Part shown: positions 35,635 through 47,459 of the stretch, piece by piece | Layout of the letters: every line of letters begins with the position of its first letter | Numbering within the stretch: the first letter of the stretch is position 1 | DNA from: Sambucus nigra | Lineage: Eukaryota > Streptophyta > Magnoliopsida > Dipsacales > Adoxaceae | Direction of reading: 5' to 3' | Length of the DNA: 64,000 nt | Assembly: GCA_949130495.1 (NCBI GenBank) | Contig: OX422221.1 | Span: 476,861,159-476,925,158, forward strand | Notes under the pieces: model-generated | Seen by the model: the letters and a program-made list of their open reading frames with translations, nothing else | The model's database searches: none | Told to the model about the DNA's origin: nothing | Position numbers and translations under genes: made by a program

Positions 35635-36138
35635 TCATTTAATCCAAACAACAATCCTCTCAACTCTAAATTTATCAGCATTATCACCTCCCATAGAATC
35701 TTTAATCCATGTGCCAAATTTCCTGGCCACCTCCTCCGACTCCGTCACCTTCCCTTGTGGTTTCCCCTCCCCTGGGTTCCTAGGTTCTTCACTCGTCTTA
35801 TGATCAGCATTCGAAATCACCTCAGAAGTTTCCTTTTGTCCCACCAGATTTGCCACTTCTTCCTTGTGATTATGAAGAGCTCCTCTAATCACCTCTGAAA
35901 GTGCCCTATCTTCATCCCCTGGCCTGAGTTTCTCCACTAAGTATGTCTTCAAAGAGACGCCCCTATCCTTATCACGACCCTTATTATCTTCACCTTCTTG
36001 TAAAGTTCCTGTTCTAGCTATTGTGTGTGCATCAATAACCTTCCCATACACGGGCATCACTACACCACTTGCACCAGAAACCTTCCTATACATGGGCGAT
36101 AATTTATCAGTCACTATTGCAGCAACCTTCCCATACAA
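35635..36138 (-). pseudogene. Captured fragment of an LTI65/RD29-like (CAP160 domain) stress-protein gene
   Basis: An open stretch of 167 codons with no ATG at its 5' end. Residues about 60-84 (35886-35961) read GVSLKTYLVEKLRPGDEDRA then LSEVI, and residues about 129-143 contain KVTESEEVARKFG; both are conserved boxes near the C-terminus of the LTI65/RD29B desiccation- and cold-responsive proteins. An earlier repeat-like part (VAAIVTDKLSPMYRK, VYGKVID) also fits. Immediately upstream, TTATGCAG could be a retained intron acceptor (about 36151). Lying inside the Helitron, it is best explained as gene-fragment capture. The downstream part (35511-35634) contains an 18-C run that breaks any frame. 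Confidence 0.75.
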
Positions 36139-36139
36139 A

Positions 36140-38600
36140 TGTCAGCTGCATAAGATGTGAGAAATAGTTATAATTACAAAATTATGAGAAAATAATATTT
36201 GAAAACTTATATTAACCCCTTACTCTCATGAAATGAGCCATACATTAGCTTAGATTTGGATTTATATGAGAGTGTAGAATGTCTACATTATTTCTCACTC
36301 GGGCAGTAAGAAAATGTGCCATTCAAAGCCTACATGGTCGCAGTTTGGTATGCTACAGGGTTGTTATATAGTTAATTGTTACAACTGTGAATGTATGGAT
36401 AGTCTATAACTGTGAATGTAAATTCTGTTTAGTCCATACGGTTTAAAAGCTTAATAGATTACAAACATTATAAACACAAAAGCTTAAATAACTTTATTTA
36501 GCTCAAAATAAGACTGTCCCATTTTTGGATTATAACAATTCATACATTTGGATTAAAAATATTGGATTAAAAAAGAAGGGAATAAACATATGAGCTATCA
36601 AGCAATGAGAAAATATAGTATTAAAAAAGATGGAACCGCATTTCATTACCTGTTCAACGTCGTAAGCTTTTTTACAGCACGATATTTGGAGGACACTTGA
36701 TAATAGGAGTTGCTGAGTGTGGGGGCTGAGGCTGTGTTTGTAGCCTTTGACTCACTCAATTGAAGAATGTTATCTCCACTTTATTGAAAGGTTCAGATGA
36801 CAATATTGAGATTGGTGTCCATGTACTGTTGAAAACATGGAAACAAAACTCATATGAAAAAAACATTATAGCATCCATCATGATTTGGGTTGCAGCCTGA
36901 GTTCAGATATATTTATCCTAGCAAGAAGAGAGCATATATCCATATAAAAGGAAAAAGGAAAGAAAAAATTCTAAAAATAACTTAGAAACATGCACACCAT
37001 ATCCAAGGGATTCATAAATTTGGGAGAAAACAACAACCCCAAAAGATTACATTTTATCAGAGAGAGTACATGCATTGAGAAAAAAACATCACTGAAGCTC
37101 CTTAGACTTGCTGCAACTGTTTCTACATTTTATATGAAATCGTTGACCACTCTTCTGGAGTGAAGCTACAATGGCTCAAAATGCATCACGCAAGTTGGAT
37201 AAAAACATTGGCCACATAATCTTAGCAAAACTTTGTATTAAAAGAGTGACTAACACATGATTTAAAACATGCTCAAACATTGAATAGTATAAAAAAACTA
37301 CCAAGATGAATTAAACAAAATCTCTGATAAAAAAATGTACTTTAAAGAAACTTCAAAAACTACTTCAAAAATGTGGTAAAGCTTTAAAGATAACATCAGA
37401 TAGTAGTAAAGCTTTAATTAGTTAATTAGTAAAGGTTTAATTAGTAATCTTTAATTAGGAAATCTCAGTGAAGAAATAGGTATTAAACGTGAAGCTTACC
37501 TGACATTAAAGCTTTAATGTTTAATTAGTAAGCTTTAATTCAAATCTCAATGAAGAAACGTGAAGCGCCATTAAAGCTTACCTGATCACGTTTTGAGCAG
37601 CACTTGAAAACGGGTGTAGATCTTGCTTACCTATGGTTCGAATGAAGTCGTTCTATAGGTCGAATGAAGATAGTACACTTATGTAAAGGTAAAAAAATCT
37701 CACAACTATAATGAATTATTTTTGGCAAAGAATTTCATATTGATTTAATGGGTCGAATGAAGATTGATTTCATACTTTGAAAAAAAATTCACAAATATTA
37801 TATATAGGTAAAAACAAAACAAAATCCAAATAATACACTCACTTACCTGAAATTAATGTGGTCATGGTTAAACTTAAGGTATTTCATGGGTCAAATGAAA
37901 ATTGATTTCATCGGTCAAATGAAATCAATCCAAATAATATACTCACGACCCATAGAGAGAGTACTATTAGTGGTTCCATCAAAGGTTCTGACAGTTCTCT
38001 ATTGGTGGAAAATGAAATAGTTCGAAAAACTTTAAATGCCATTACACAACTTATTCTAAACTGTAATCAAAAGAAAAATCAGTTAACATATTCTCAACTA
38101 AAAAAAATTTCATTATGCAAAAACGACTATTGGGTAAAAACTACTCAACTCTTTCCCAGGTATTATTGACCAAAAACTACTCAACATTTACACATTATTC
38201 TCCTAAAAAAACAAACACAGACATAAAAATAAGAACAGGGCATCAAACATTTAGGAATAAAAAATATGAAATTACTAAAATAACAAAGGAGTATACCTGA
38301 TTTTCAAATCTTATTGTGTGTTGAGGTTCGATTTGCAAAAATGAAAATATAAGTACTCTAATAAACCCCATTTAACCCTAATGACCTCTAACATAACTTC
38401 AAAACACAGTCATCAATCCTAATTTTCCCAATCCATTTTGGAAATCAAAACCCTAAATTAGAAAGCCAACATCGAAACCTACTAATTTCATACCTATGTG
38501 GGTGGTCAGCGAGTCCCACCTAGATCAATGGACTCTAAGCCTGAAGTTCATTAGAAAAATACCTGAGATTTGATATGTAAAAACTTATTTACATTTGCAA
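36140..38600. other. Helitron interior with short internal repeats, no gene seen
   Basis: AT-rich sequence. 37390-37600 contains repeated AAAGCTTTAATT, TTAATTAGTAA and GAAACGTGAAGC words, and 37630-37930 contains five copies of a GGGTCGAATGAAGATTGATT-like word in various states. No coding frames recognised. Confidence 0.45.
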
Positions 38601-39241
38601 ATAAATAATAATTAGCAATTTAGAAAAAAATTGTTAGTTCTACAAAATAAAGCAAAAAAAATCAATATTTCGAAAGCTCCAAACCCAAACACCTGAATGC
38701 AACAAACATGATTAACAGAAGTAAAGAAAATGATGCATCAAAATAAAAATTTTAAAACTACAAAATGGTTCAAAATGTTTAGATCTATAGATCCATAGAT
38801 GTGGGTTTTGAACCGAATCTGTGTAAAAAATGGACGGTTGAAAATATTCTTAAGAAAATTATAAAACAAAAGTACCTAAATGTTACACTCCATCCTCGTA
38901 ATCCTAAAGTGCCAAAAAATAGGACGGGCTAAGAGTTTTGAAATGGAAAAGACAAAGGGGGGAGAGACGAAATGGGGGACGGATGTGAAAAGTGGGTTTG
39001 TATTGTGTAGAAGGTTTTGGCGAAGAGGGAATGTGAGTGACATACTATTTTACCCTTAGTTTTGAATTAAAGTGTAAGTTTGATAAGTAGAAAAGGAGGG
39101 GGAAACCAAATGATTGAGGGATAGGGTTGTAAAAAGGAAGTAGATCTAATCTCAACCATTAAAATATGTAAGGAGGTGGCATCGATCTGCACCGTTAAAA
39201 ATGTGTATATTTTCAAAACCAAGCTACTTTATTTATATAGA

Positions 39242-39430
39242 TATATATACATGGGTCCTGATATCATGTGTTCTAAAGGCACACATTAAGATCCCCAAAA
39301 TATAAATAACATATCTCTGACATATATTAAATAGGAGCTCTAATACTTGCTATTTTTAGGCTCAAAACAAGTGCCCTAAGGGAACAAATTATCATTTTCC
39401 TATATATAACCTAAGGGCACACACTCTCAT

Positions 39431-39528
<98 letters not shown>

Positions 39529-41050
39529 TGCATGCATTTATGAGTAGTTGTGCAACTTAGGTACAAGCAGCAACTCTGGTCTCAGGATTGCATAGGTAGG
39601 GTGTGTTTGTGCATATTGTGCGGGTAGTCTTAAGAGGGTAGAAGATGCGATGTTTTGAGATTAGTTTGGGTTATGTGGGTTTAGGTCATGGTTGTTCAAC
39701 TGGGTTAGGGGCACGAGTAGGAGTGGTGGTTGGGAAAGATTGGCAGGGGTAGGACTCGTGGTCGGGGATGGTGTCATGTATGGTGAGGAAATAGGTTCGG
39801 GTACATGTTGGTTTTTGCTAGGTTTAATTTTTTCTTAGAGAAAGTGGGTTGCATGTGTATAATTATGCGTATATATATAGACTTTAAAGATTTTGACAAA
39901 ATTTGTGCTACAAATGGATGAAATTTAATATTTTGATATTGCATCTTCATATTGACCATCAAAATAAATAGTTACATGTAAAGGACCAATACTAACAAAC
40001 AAAAGGAGTTTATTGGGGATATAAATATAACACTTTTGGGTTGTTATCATATATAATATATACACGGCATACGGGAGATTAGGGAACACTATGGATGTGG
40101 TTTGGGATGGGATTTAGTAGGTATTTGGTTGTCTCGAGTCATATAAAATTTTACTTTAGCGTTATTGACCACAATTTCACTGAAAATACCTTGAATTAAG
40201 ACTTTTGAAACCGCAACTTCAAATTGCCCTGCAAGATACACAATTACACATAAAGGGATAATAGTAACGAGAACTAACAATTAAAATGATTCAATTCAGG
40301 GTATAAATAAAACACTTTTGGGTACTTAACACACCCTTTAAACATAATTATTCTAGTCCTCGTGCAAAAATAGAGATAAATCAAGATAAGCAACCAAAAG
40401 TTTACCACTTTTGCTAGAACTTGCGATTGAACTTAGTATGTACACCAAGCCTTTAAACCTACAACTTACCATATAGGATGAGTGTTGTCTCGTGAAGTTT
40501 TGAAATGAACGTACCCACAAAACTTTAAAATAATTTTATTCAAAAATGATTTATTTAAATTAAAGTAACGAGTCTCTTATTAGACCATATAAAATACCAC
40601 ACAATCCACGTTTAAAAAATTAAAGGAATAGGGATGTTGAAATATAAAGTGTATTAAAAGTTAAGCTTACATAATACTAAGGGAATAATCCTTCCTAGAA
40701 CTCGACGCTTGTTGTGTGAAATAAAGTAAAACATTTTTAAGTCTCATAATAATAATTCTTAGATTGCCTTTAGAATCAATGCTTCAACTTTAAATCTCAC
40801 TAGATATATTTACCTCTCTCAAATGCTCTCTCTAAGATTTTGGTAAGTGTTTTTATCTTGTGTTTAAAAAGGTGAGTAAATTTAAATAAGTTCAAATGTC
40901 TCACACGCATATAAAAAAAATAGCAGATACAGGAAAGAAATTGGATCTCATGAAAGATTGAAAAACAATATTTTTAACACCTCACCAAGGGTTAAATGAA
41001 GTATTACGTGATAGTGGATTACAACTTGAATACTTTAGGTCATCATTTCA
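39242..41050. other. AT-rich spacer with a long (AT)n run and a ~80-bp direct repeat
   Basis: An uninterrupted AT run of about 44 units lies at 39435-39522. Two similar ~80-base segments at 39969-40044 and 40243-40325 share TAAATA(T)AACACTTTTGGGT. I see no gene or element ends. Confidence 0.6.
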
Positions 41051-41259
41051 CATGGTCGTTAGTGCCTTATTTCGGTGACTTTATTCACTCACTTGCACAG
41101 TGGACGCAGGCCTAATTGGTTGAACCACTTATATATTGGTGTTCATCCTCTTCTCCTCAATTCAATCTCTTATATTTAGTATATACTTAAGCTTCCATTG
41201 TTATCACTGATTTGAGCTTACAAACACCTTTAAGGGTGGTGCTATTTCTAGCATCATCA
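41051..41259 (+). repeat. Truncated 5' LTR of Tat copy B
   Basis: Aligns base for base with the last 209 bases of the 3' LTR; everything upstream (TATA box, G-box, U3) is missing. The break is about 110 bases after the TATA box position of the complete LTR. Confidence 0.9.
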
Positions 41260-41262
41260 TTT

Positions 41263-41280
41263 TGGCGTTGTGTGTGGGAA
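41263..41280 (+). promoter_or_regulatory. Primer binding site of Tat copy B, mutated
   Basis: TGGCGTTGTGTGTGGGAA three bases after the LTR end; corresponds to TGGCGCCGTTTATGGGAA in copy A. Confidence 0.65.
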
Positions 41281-41434
41281 CAAGAAGTTGTCTCTTCCTC
41301 TTTTTCTGATTAACCTCACCGGAGGCTCTGGTGGTGAACCAGGCCTTACCCCTTGCGTGGAGATGTTTCACCATTGAAAGTGGTCCATTAAGGTATTAAA
41401 CTCATATTCTTTATAAGGTCTTTTGTTAAAACAC

Positions 41435-43264
41435 ATGGCACCGGAGTTACTACCACCTCCTCCACCAATTGGTGCTGGAAGGCGTAGTTCCAACCGGGCA
41501 CCACCCCAGTCCGAAATGGCTGAGGTGGCGGCAGCCTTGAAGTCCTTGGCAGTGACGTAGCAAGTGATAAAGGAGAAATTTTCCCAGCTCAGTCAAAATA
41601 TGATGTGGCCACTTGGGGTCTCACCAGATATGATTAGTCCAGCAGCTGTTTAACCCCATCCTGAATCCAGGGGACCGCCCCAGGCACCACAAAAAGACCA
41701 ACATACTCATCATCGGAGGAGGGACGTTGCTGAACCAAGGCGTTTACGCCTGGGGAGGAAAGGACACACTTTCCTAGAGGATAGGTATGATGACATGGAG
41801 GCAGAAGGTGCTCCAGAAGACAGTTGGGAGCCGTATGAGGTTTCGAATAACACGGTACGTTCTATCCAGCAGAGCAGAGGTTATGGGGGCTGAAGATATG
41901 AAGGTGTCCAACAAAGGGGGTCTGCTTTTGATCGCTTGAGCAGAGGGTCGACCTTTGAAAGGTTAAGCCCAGTAAATGACCTAACACAGAGGTTATTAAG
42001 ATCAATAAGTGCATCAGGGTCATAATGGGGAGTATCAGCCTCAGCATGGCTGACCCCAAGATGGCCAAGATTGTGGCCAGGAGGTGAACAGCTAACGTTG
42101 TGCTGCGGATGGGGAACCCTTAGTCCACCCCTTGGAGGTGGATGGCGATAACCTCGGCCAAGACGATGTTTCTAGGCCATAAAATGACTCCATCCAAAGT
42201 TTTGAAGAGAAGATAGGAGACCTCATAAAAATTTGAGACCCACTACAAAGAGGTTTGTCAGAGGTCTCCCCATTCATGGATAAGATATTGAACTTCCCAA
42301 CCCCTATTAAGTTCATACCACCTATGTTGTCTCCCAAGTATGACGGTAGTATTAACCCTGTCCATCATATTGAGATGTACCAGTTTGCGGCAGACATTTA
42401 TTCATTCCGGAATGAGATAAAGTGTCGGGACTTCTCCGGGACTTTAACATGAGCTGCACACATCTGGTTCACCTCTCTTCCAAAGAACTCAATTGAGAAC
42501 TTTAGGTCTTGGCTGAACGGTTCATTCAAAATTTATGTTTTGGCGTAAGACCTCAAAAGAAGACCACCCATATGTTGTATGTAAAGCAAGAAAAGAACGA
42601 TATCCTAAGAAACTACATTTCTAGATTCAATAAAGAAAAATTAGAGGTTGAAGACTATGAAGAGAGTATAGCCATGACATCCCTTATAGGGGGACTCCAG
42701 AAGGGGAAGTTGCTATGGAAACTTACGAAAGACCCTCCCGAGTCCATGGCAGAGCTATTGGCAACTGCAAGAAAGGTCATGAACGTTGAAGAGGCTATGT
42801 TCGTGAAGTATGAGGATGATAATGGAAGTAGCAGCGGGAAATTCCAAAGAAAGAAAGATGGAAAGAAAAGGTCAGCCGACGAAAAGTTTGCACGCTATAC
42901 TCCTCTAACTGTGAGCTGCGAACACATCCTCAACGAGATCAAGAACGACCGATCGTTGAGATAGCTAGAGGAGCTGAAGGCTCCTCCGCATAAGAGGAAC
43001 AAGAACTTATGGTGTGAGTTCCACCAAGACTATGGTCATGTGACAGAGAAGTGCTTCGCCTTAAAGGATGAGATCGAGAAGATGTTAAAATCCAAAAAGT
43101 TAAGGAAGTATGTTGATGGTAAGGCCCCTAAGAGGGGAATAGATGATCCTAAAAAGAAGATAAGCCATAGATGTCGAGATGACACCCTAGTGAGAAGAGA
43201 TGAGGACTCCGATGGTGATGATTAAGACGATCCATATCTCCCACCAAAGAATGACAATGACCCT
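41435..43264 (+). pseudogene. Gag of Tat copy B, broken but zinc finger intact
   Basis: Start at the ATG at 41435 (MAPELLPPPPPIGAGRRSS), equivalent to copy A. The capsid core is open at 42509-42964 (FGVRPQKKTTHMLYVKQEKN, YISRFNKEKLE, GGLQKGKLLWKL). A stop lies at 42962, and the next open piece starts near 43000. The zinc finger starts at 43013, CEFHQDYGHVTEKCF, with all expected ligands present, unlike copy A. A stop at 43223-43225 interrupts the frame that otherwise continues directly into protease, showing gag and protease are one reading frame in this family. Confidence 0.87.
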
Positions 43265-43852
43265 GTGAAGAGGGTTGGGATGATCTCCTTCGGTGTTATC
43301 CCCATATATGGAGGACTAACCGGGGGTGGATCTGAAGTAACCGACCACAAAGCTCATGTGGCAGAGGCTAAATCAACAACCAAAGTGGAGGTTGTGAATT
43401 TGGTTTCTTCAAAGGCTAAGAAGAAAAGAAAGAAGGTAAATATGGAAACCCTTATAGTTGGATTCTCCCGACTTGATTTCAAAGGAATCTTAGCTCCGCA
43501 TGATGACCCTTTGGTAATTACAATAAGAGTGCATGGGTGTGAGGTACAAAGAATCCTCGCAGATGGGGGATGTTCAGCAGATGTGATGTTCTGGACCTGT
43601 TTTAAGAGCTTAGGCCTCAGAAGAGCAAGGCTGGTACCCTATCATCATCCGTTAATGGGCTTAAGGGGTGAAAAGGTCCATCCATTGGGCATGTATGAGA
43701 TGGATGTACGAATGGGAGACGAGTGGCCTAAGAGGTTAACCCGAAAGATCAATTTTTTTATCATGGATGAAAACATCTTCTCGGCATACAACCTCATCAT
43801 AGGACGGGTAGCCTCTAAGGAGTTTGAGGCCGTGCCATCGATGGTCCACTAA
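43265..43852 (+). pseudogene. Aspartic protease of Tat copy B
   Basis: Open for 195 codons: LAPHDDPLVITIRVHGCEVQ, then the active site ILADGGCSADVMF (the serine after DGG has become Cys), then PLMGLRGEKVHPLGMYEMDV and INFFIMDENIFSAYNLIIG. It is more complete than in copy A, where a frameshift removed the middle. The change at the active site may reduce activity, and later stops make the polyprotein unusable. Confidence 0.82.
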
Positions 43853-46000
43853 ATTTTAAAATTCCCGACCCCCTATGGGGAGGGGAAGTGCATGGGGATC
43901 AGACGTCGATATGAGAATGCTACTTCAACTCGGTAGAAGAGAGAGAGTCCCATAAGAGGGTAATCACCACATATAACATTAATACACTTGATCCTAGAGA
44001 TGAAACAAAGTTGAAAAAATGGGAATCCACGGAAGAGGTAGAATCCGTCGTCCTCAATGAGGACGAACCAAAAAAACCATCCAAATCAGCTAAGCTTTAA
44101 AACCAGAGATCAAGGATAAGATGACATGATTCTTGAAGAAGAGGCAGAGTGTCTTCGCATGGAGTCATGCAGACATGCCTGGAATCGACCCGGAGGTTAT
44201 GTGCCACAAACTTAACGTTGCAGAATATGCTAATCCAATTAAGAAAAGATGAAGAGTTTACTCCACGGAAAAGTATGACATCATCGGGGAAGAGGTCAGG
44301 AAGTTAGAAGAGGCTGATTTCATAAGGGAGGTAATGTACCCAGAGTTATTATCAAATGACGTCATTGTTCCTAAAGCCAGTGGAAAATGGAGGAGGTGTG
44401 TAGACTTCACCGACATGAACAAATCATGCCCAAAAGATAGTTATCCCTTACCTCGGGTTGATCAAATGATAAATGCTACGTCAGGGCATGAGCTAATGAG
44501 CGTCATGGATGCATATTCGGGCTATAATCAAATCTTCATGGATGCATAACATCCAGAGAAGACAACCTTCATCACAGACAAGGGGACCTATTGCTATAAA
44601 GTTATGCCCCTTGGGTTAAAGAATGTAGGGGCCACGTATCAACGTCTTGTAAATAAGATGTGTGAATATCAAATTAGCAAGACCATGGAGGTATATATAA
44701 ATAATATGTTGACGAAGAGCTTGAAGGCCTACACTCATGTGGCAGACCTAGAGAAAACTTTCGATACCATGGACTATTACAGAATGAAGCTTAATCCCGT
44801 AAAGTGCGTCTTCGGAGTAGGAGCTAGAAAATTTCTTAGATTCATTGTTAATCATAGGGGAATAGAGGCTAACCCCGAGAAGATCAGATCTTTGCTTGAT
44901 ATGAAGACACCAAAGATTATAAAAGATGTTTGGAGGCTCACTAGAAGAGTAGTAGCACTCAACATATTTGTTTCCAGAGCCACGAACAAGTGTCTTCCAT
45001 TTTTTAAGGTGCTTAGAAAGGCCTTCGAGTGGGACAAAGAGTGTGATAAGGCCTTTAAGCATCTTAAGTCCTACCTCGGGTCCCCCTGCTCTTATCTAGG
45101 CCCATCATGAGGGAGAAGTTGTATGTCTATCTAGCAGTCTCAGAGAGCTATAAGTGCAATTATAGTACGGGAAGATGATGGTGTACAGAGGCCTGTATAC
45201 TTCAATAGTAAGGCCCTTTAAGGGTCTGAACAGAATTATCCTATAATGAAAAAGTTGGTCTACGCTTTAATACACACCTCCAGGAAAATTAAACCATATT
45301 TCCAATCCTACTCTATGGTTATCCTCACTGACTCCCCATTAAGGCAAGTCCTCCACAAGCTTGAGAAATTAGACATATTGATGACTTGGGCCATCGAGTT
45401 GGGAGAGTATGACATTACTTATCAACCCAGGGTGGCCATTAAAGGATAGGCACTCACAGACTTTGTTGCTGAGTTCACATAGGAAGAGGCTAATGTTGAG
45501 AATAATTTAGAGATCACAAAGGGATCAAACAGTAACATCTTCTGATACCCGGAAGAGGTTGTGCCCAGCTGAGTAAAAAACGTGATAGTTGAGAATAATG
45601 AAAATAGGTACCTTTTCAAGCAAGTAACCCTGTCGGAGGGGATCTTCTCTTTAAAAGAAGATGTTTGGAACCTCTTTATGGCTGAGTCTTCTTACGAGAG
45701 TGGAAACAGTGCAGGGTTGATATTGCAGCTCTGGATGGTACTAATGTTTAATATGCAATAAGGTTCAACTTCAAAGCATCGAACAACAAGTCAGAATATG
45801 AGGCCATGATAGCAGGCCTCTCCTTGGCAAAAACCCTTAGGGTTGGCCGACTCCTACTTAATAGTGATTCGAGGTTAGTTATCAACCAAGTGTTTGGAGT
45901 TTATGAGGCCAAGGACAAAAAGATGGCTAGATACCCGAAGAGGGTAAGAATGATGCTAGAAGGCTTCAAATAGGTAAAGATGAAGAGGATACCTCGACAA
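43853..46000 (+). pseudogene. RT, RNase H and archaeal-type RNase H of Tat copy B, RT active site lost
   Basis: The linker 43853-44330 has several stops. RT: CVDFTDMNKSCPKDSYPLPR and MDAYSGYNQIFMDA (44334-44549), then from 44604 MPLGLKNVGATYQRL. The catalytic box is YINN at 44694-44705, both aspartates replaced by Asn, so this RT cannot catalyse. The RT connection and RNase H follow (KVLRKAFEWDKECDKAF; MVILTDSPLRQVLHK at 45310-45365). The archaeal-type RNase H starts near 45670 (AESSYESGNSAG; KSEYEAMIAGLSLAKTL near 45790-45840) and is broken by stops. Confidence 0.86.
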
Positions 46001-46284
46001 AACAACAGCCATGCAAACGCACTAGCAAGATTGGCTTCAGTAATAAGGACATGCATTAAAAGGATAGTACCAGTCGAGATCGTTCTCAAACCGACCATTG
46101 AGGGAGAAGAGGTCACCAGCTCTTGCCAAAACTTGAATTTCGGTAATTATTGGATGGACCCCTCATCAGATATATCCGAGAGAGAGAGCTGTCGGAATCG
46201 AAGCTAGAGAGGAGGAAATTGAGATACAGAGAAGAAAAGTTCTTAATAATAGGAGACATCCAATATAAAAAGGGATTTATGTTA

Positions 46285-47370
46285 CCCCTCCTCAGGTGTG
46301 TCCATCCCACAGAGGTCCCCCGCATCCTATAGGAGGTACACAAGGGTTCTTGCTCCAGCCACATAGGGGGAAGACCTTTGGCCAAGAGGATAATTACGCA
46401 GGGATACTGGTGGTCGAACTTGACTAAAGATGGTGCAGCCTATGTGAAAAGGTGTGACAAGTGCCAAAGATTCTCCATTATCCCCTATCAATCTCATCAA
46501 CCTATGATGTCAATCAGTTCCCCTTGGCCATTCGCAGTATAAGGGATTGACTTGGTGGGCCCCTTGCCAAGAGTTACGAATAATTATCGATTTTTGATAG
46601 TAGCGATTGATTAATTATCTAAGTGGGTAGAGGCTGAGCCGATGATCACGATTACAGAGTAACAGACCTTCCAATTTATCTGGAAGATCATCATATGCAG
46701 GCATGGACTTCCGAACACCCTCATCTCAGATAACGGAACCCAGTTCAAGAATTCTTCCTTGGGGAAGTATTGTGAGAGAGTTGGGATCAAGAAATTCTTC
46801 TATTCTCCAAGCCGACCTCAAGCAAACGATCAGGAAGAATTCATGAACAGGACAATCCTCAAAGAAATAAAGAAGAGGTTGGAAGAAGCTAAGGGAAGAT
46901 GGACTGAAGAGGTTCATGCTGTTATATGGGCCTACAGAACAACGGTTAGGACACCAATAGGAGAAACCCCATTTATGTTAGCACATGGCTCAGAAGTCGT
47001 CACACTGACAGAGGTAGGACTCCCCACTCATAAATTTCAGACCTATGACCTCGAGAAGAATGGGTAAGAGAGAAGACTTGACTTAGAACTGGTTGAGGAA
47101 AGAAGGGAAGACGCTGAGATCAGACATGAAGCCTACCAGTAGAGAACATCGAAGTTCTACAATCAAAGGGTGAAATCAAGACCTATAGTTGTAGGAGACC
47201 TGGTGCTGAATAAGACGTTGCATAAGAAGAATAAGCTTCACCCAAATTGGTATGGCCCTTATAATATAATTGAGGAGGTTATACTCGGTACCTACCGGCT
47301 AGAAAATCTCTAGGGGAAACCTTTCTCTAATCCATGGAATGCTGATCACCTGAAGTAGTACTACATATGA
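46285..47370 (+). pseudogene. Integrase of Tat copy B, catalytic triad kept, frame broken
   Basis: The zinc-binding region (HKGSCSSHIGGRP, QGYWW, KRCDKCQRF) has all HHCC ligands. The core has GIDLVGPLP near 46546 with a stop just before it, ISDNGTQF near 46725 (Asp present, unlike copy A), and Glu in ANDQEEFMNR near 46840. The 102-codon open piece at 46759-47067 ends at a stop within the C-terminal part. The final NPWNADHLK is followed by a stop, then YYI and the family stop at 47368-47370. Confidence 0.86.
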
Positions 47371-47459
47371 TGATTGCAATTATTTCTATGTAAATGTATC
47401 ATGCTATGAAGGGAATATTAATGAGAAGAGCAGTTCATGTTTCAATGCTTTGTTTCAAT

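Larger units (their letters stand above)
34549..39241 (-). mobile_element. Non-autonomous Helitron, minus strand, 4.7 kb
   Basis: On the minus strand it begins TCTATATAAATAAAG at 39241, preceded by A, and ends CTAG at 34549, followed by T, as Helitrons insert between A and T. Twelve bases before the terminal CTAG, CGTG and CACG can pair in CGTGCCTTCAGACACG, followed by GGCATACCCTAG, the usual Helitron 3' hairpin arrangement. There are no terminal inverted repeats and no target duplication. I see no Rep/helicase domain, so it depended on another Helitron. It carries a fragment of a host gene (35635-36138). Confidence 0.75.

Noticed and set aside
35511..35717. 68-codon minus-strand frame with a poly-Gly stretch as a separate gene
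   Set aside because: The Gly run is a homopolymer C tract; the rest overlaps the end of the captured LTI65-like fragment in another frame.
35635..36138. LTI65/RD29-like frame as a working host gene
   Set aside because: No start codon, only the C-terminal boxes, and it lies inside a Helitron.
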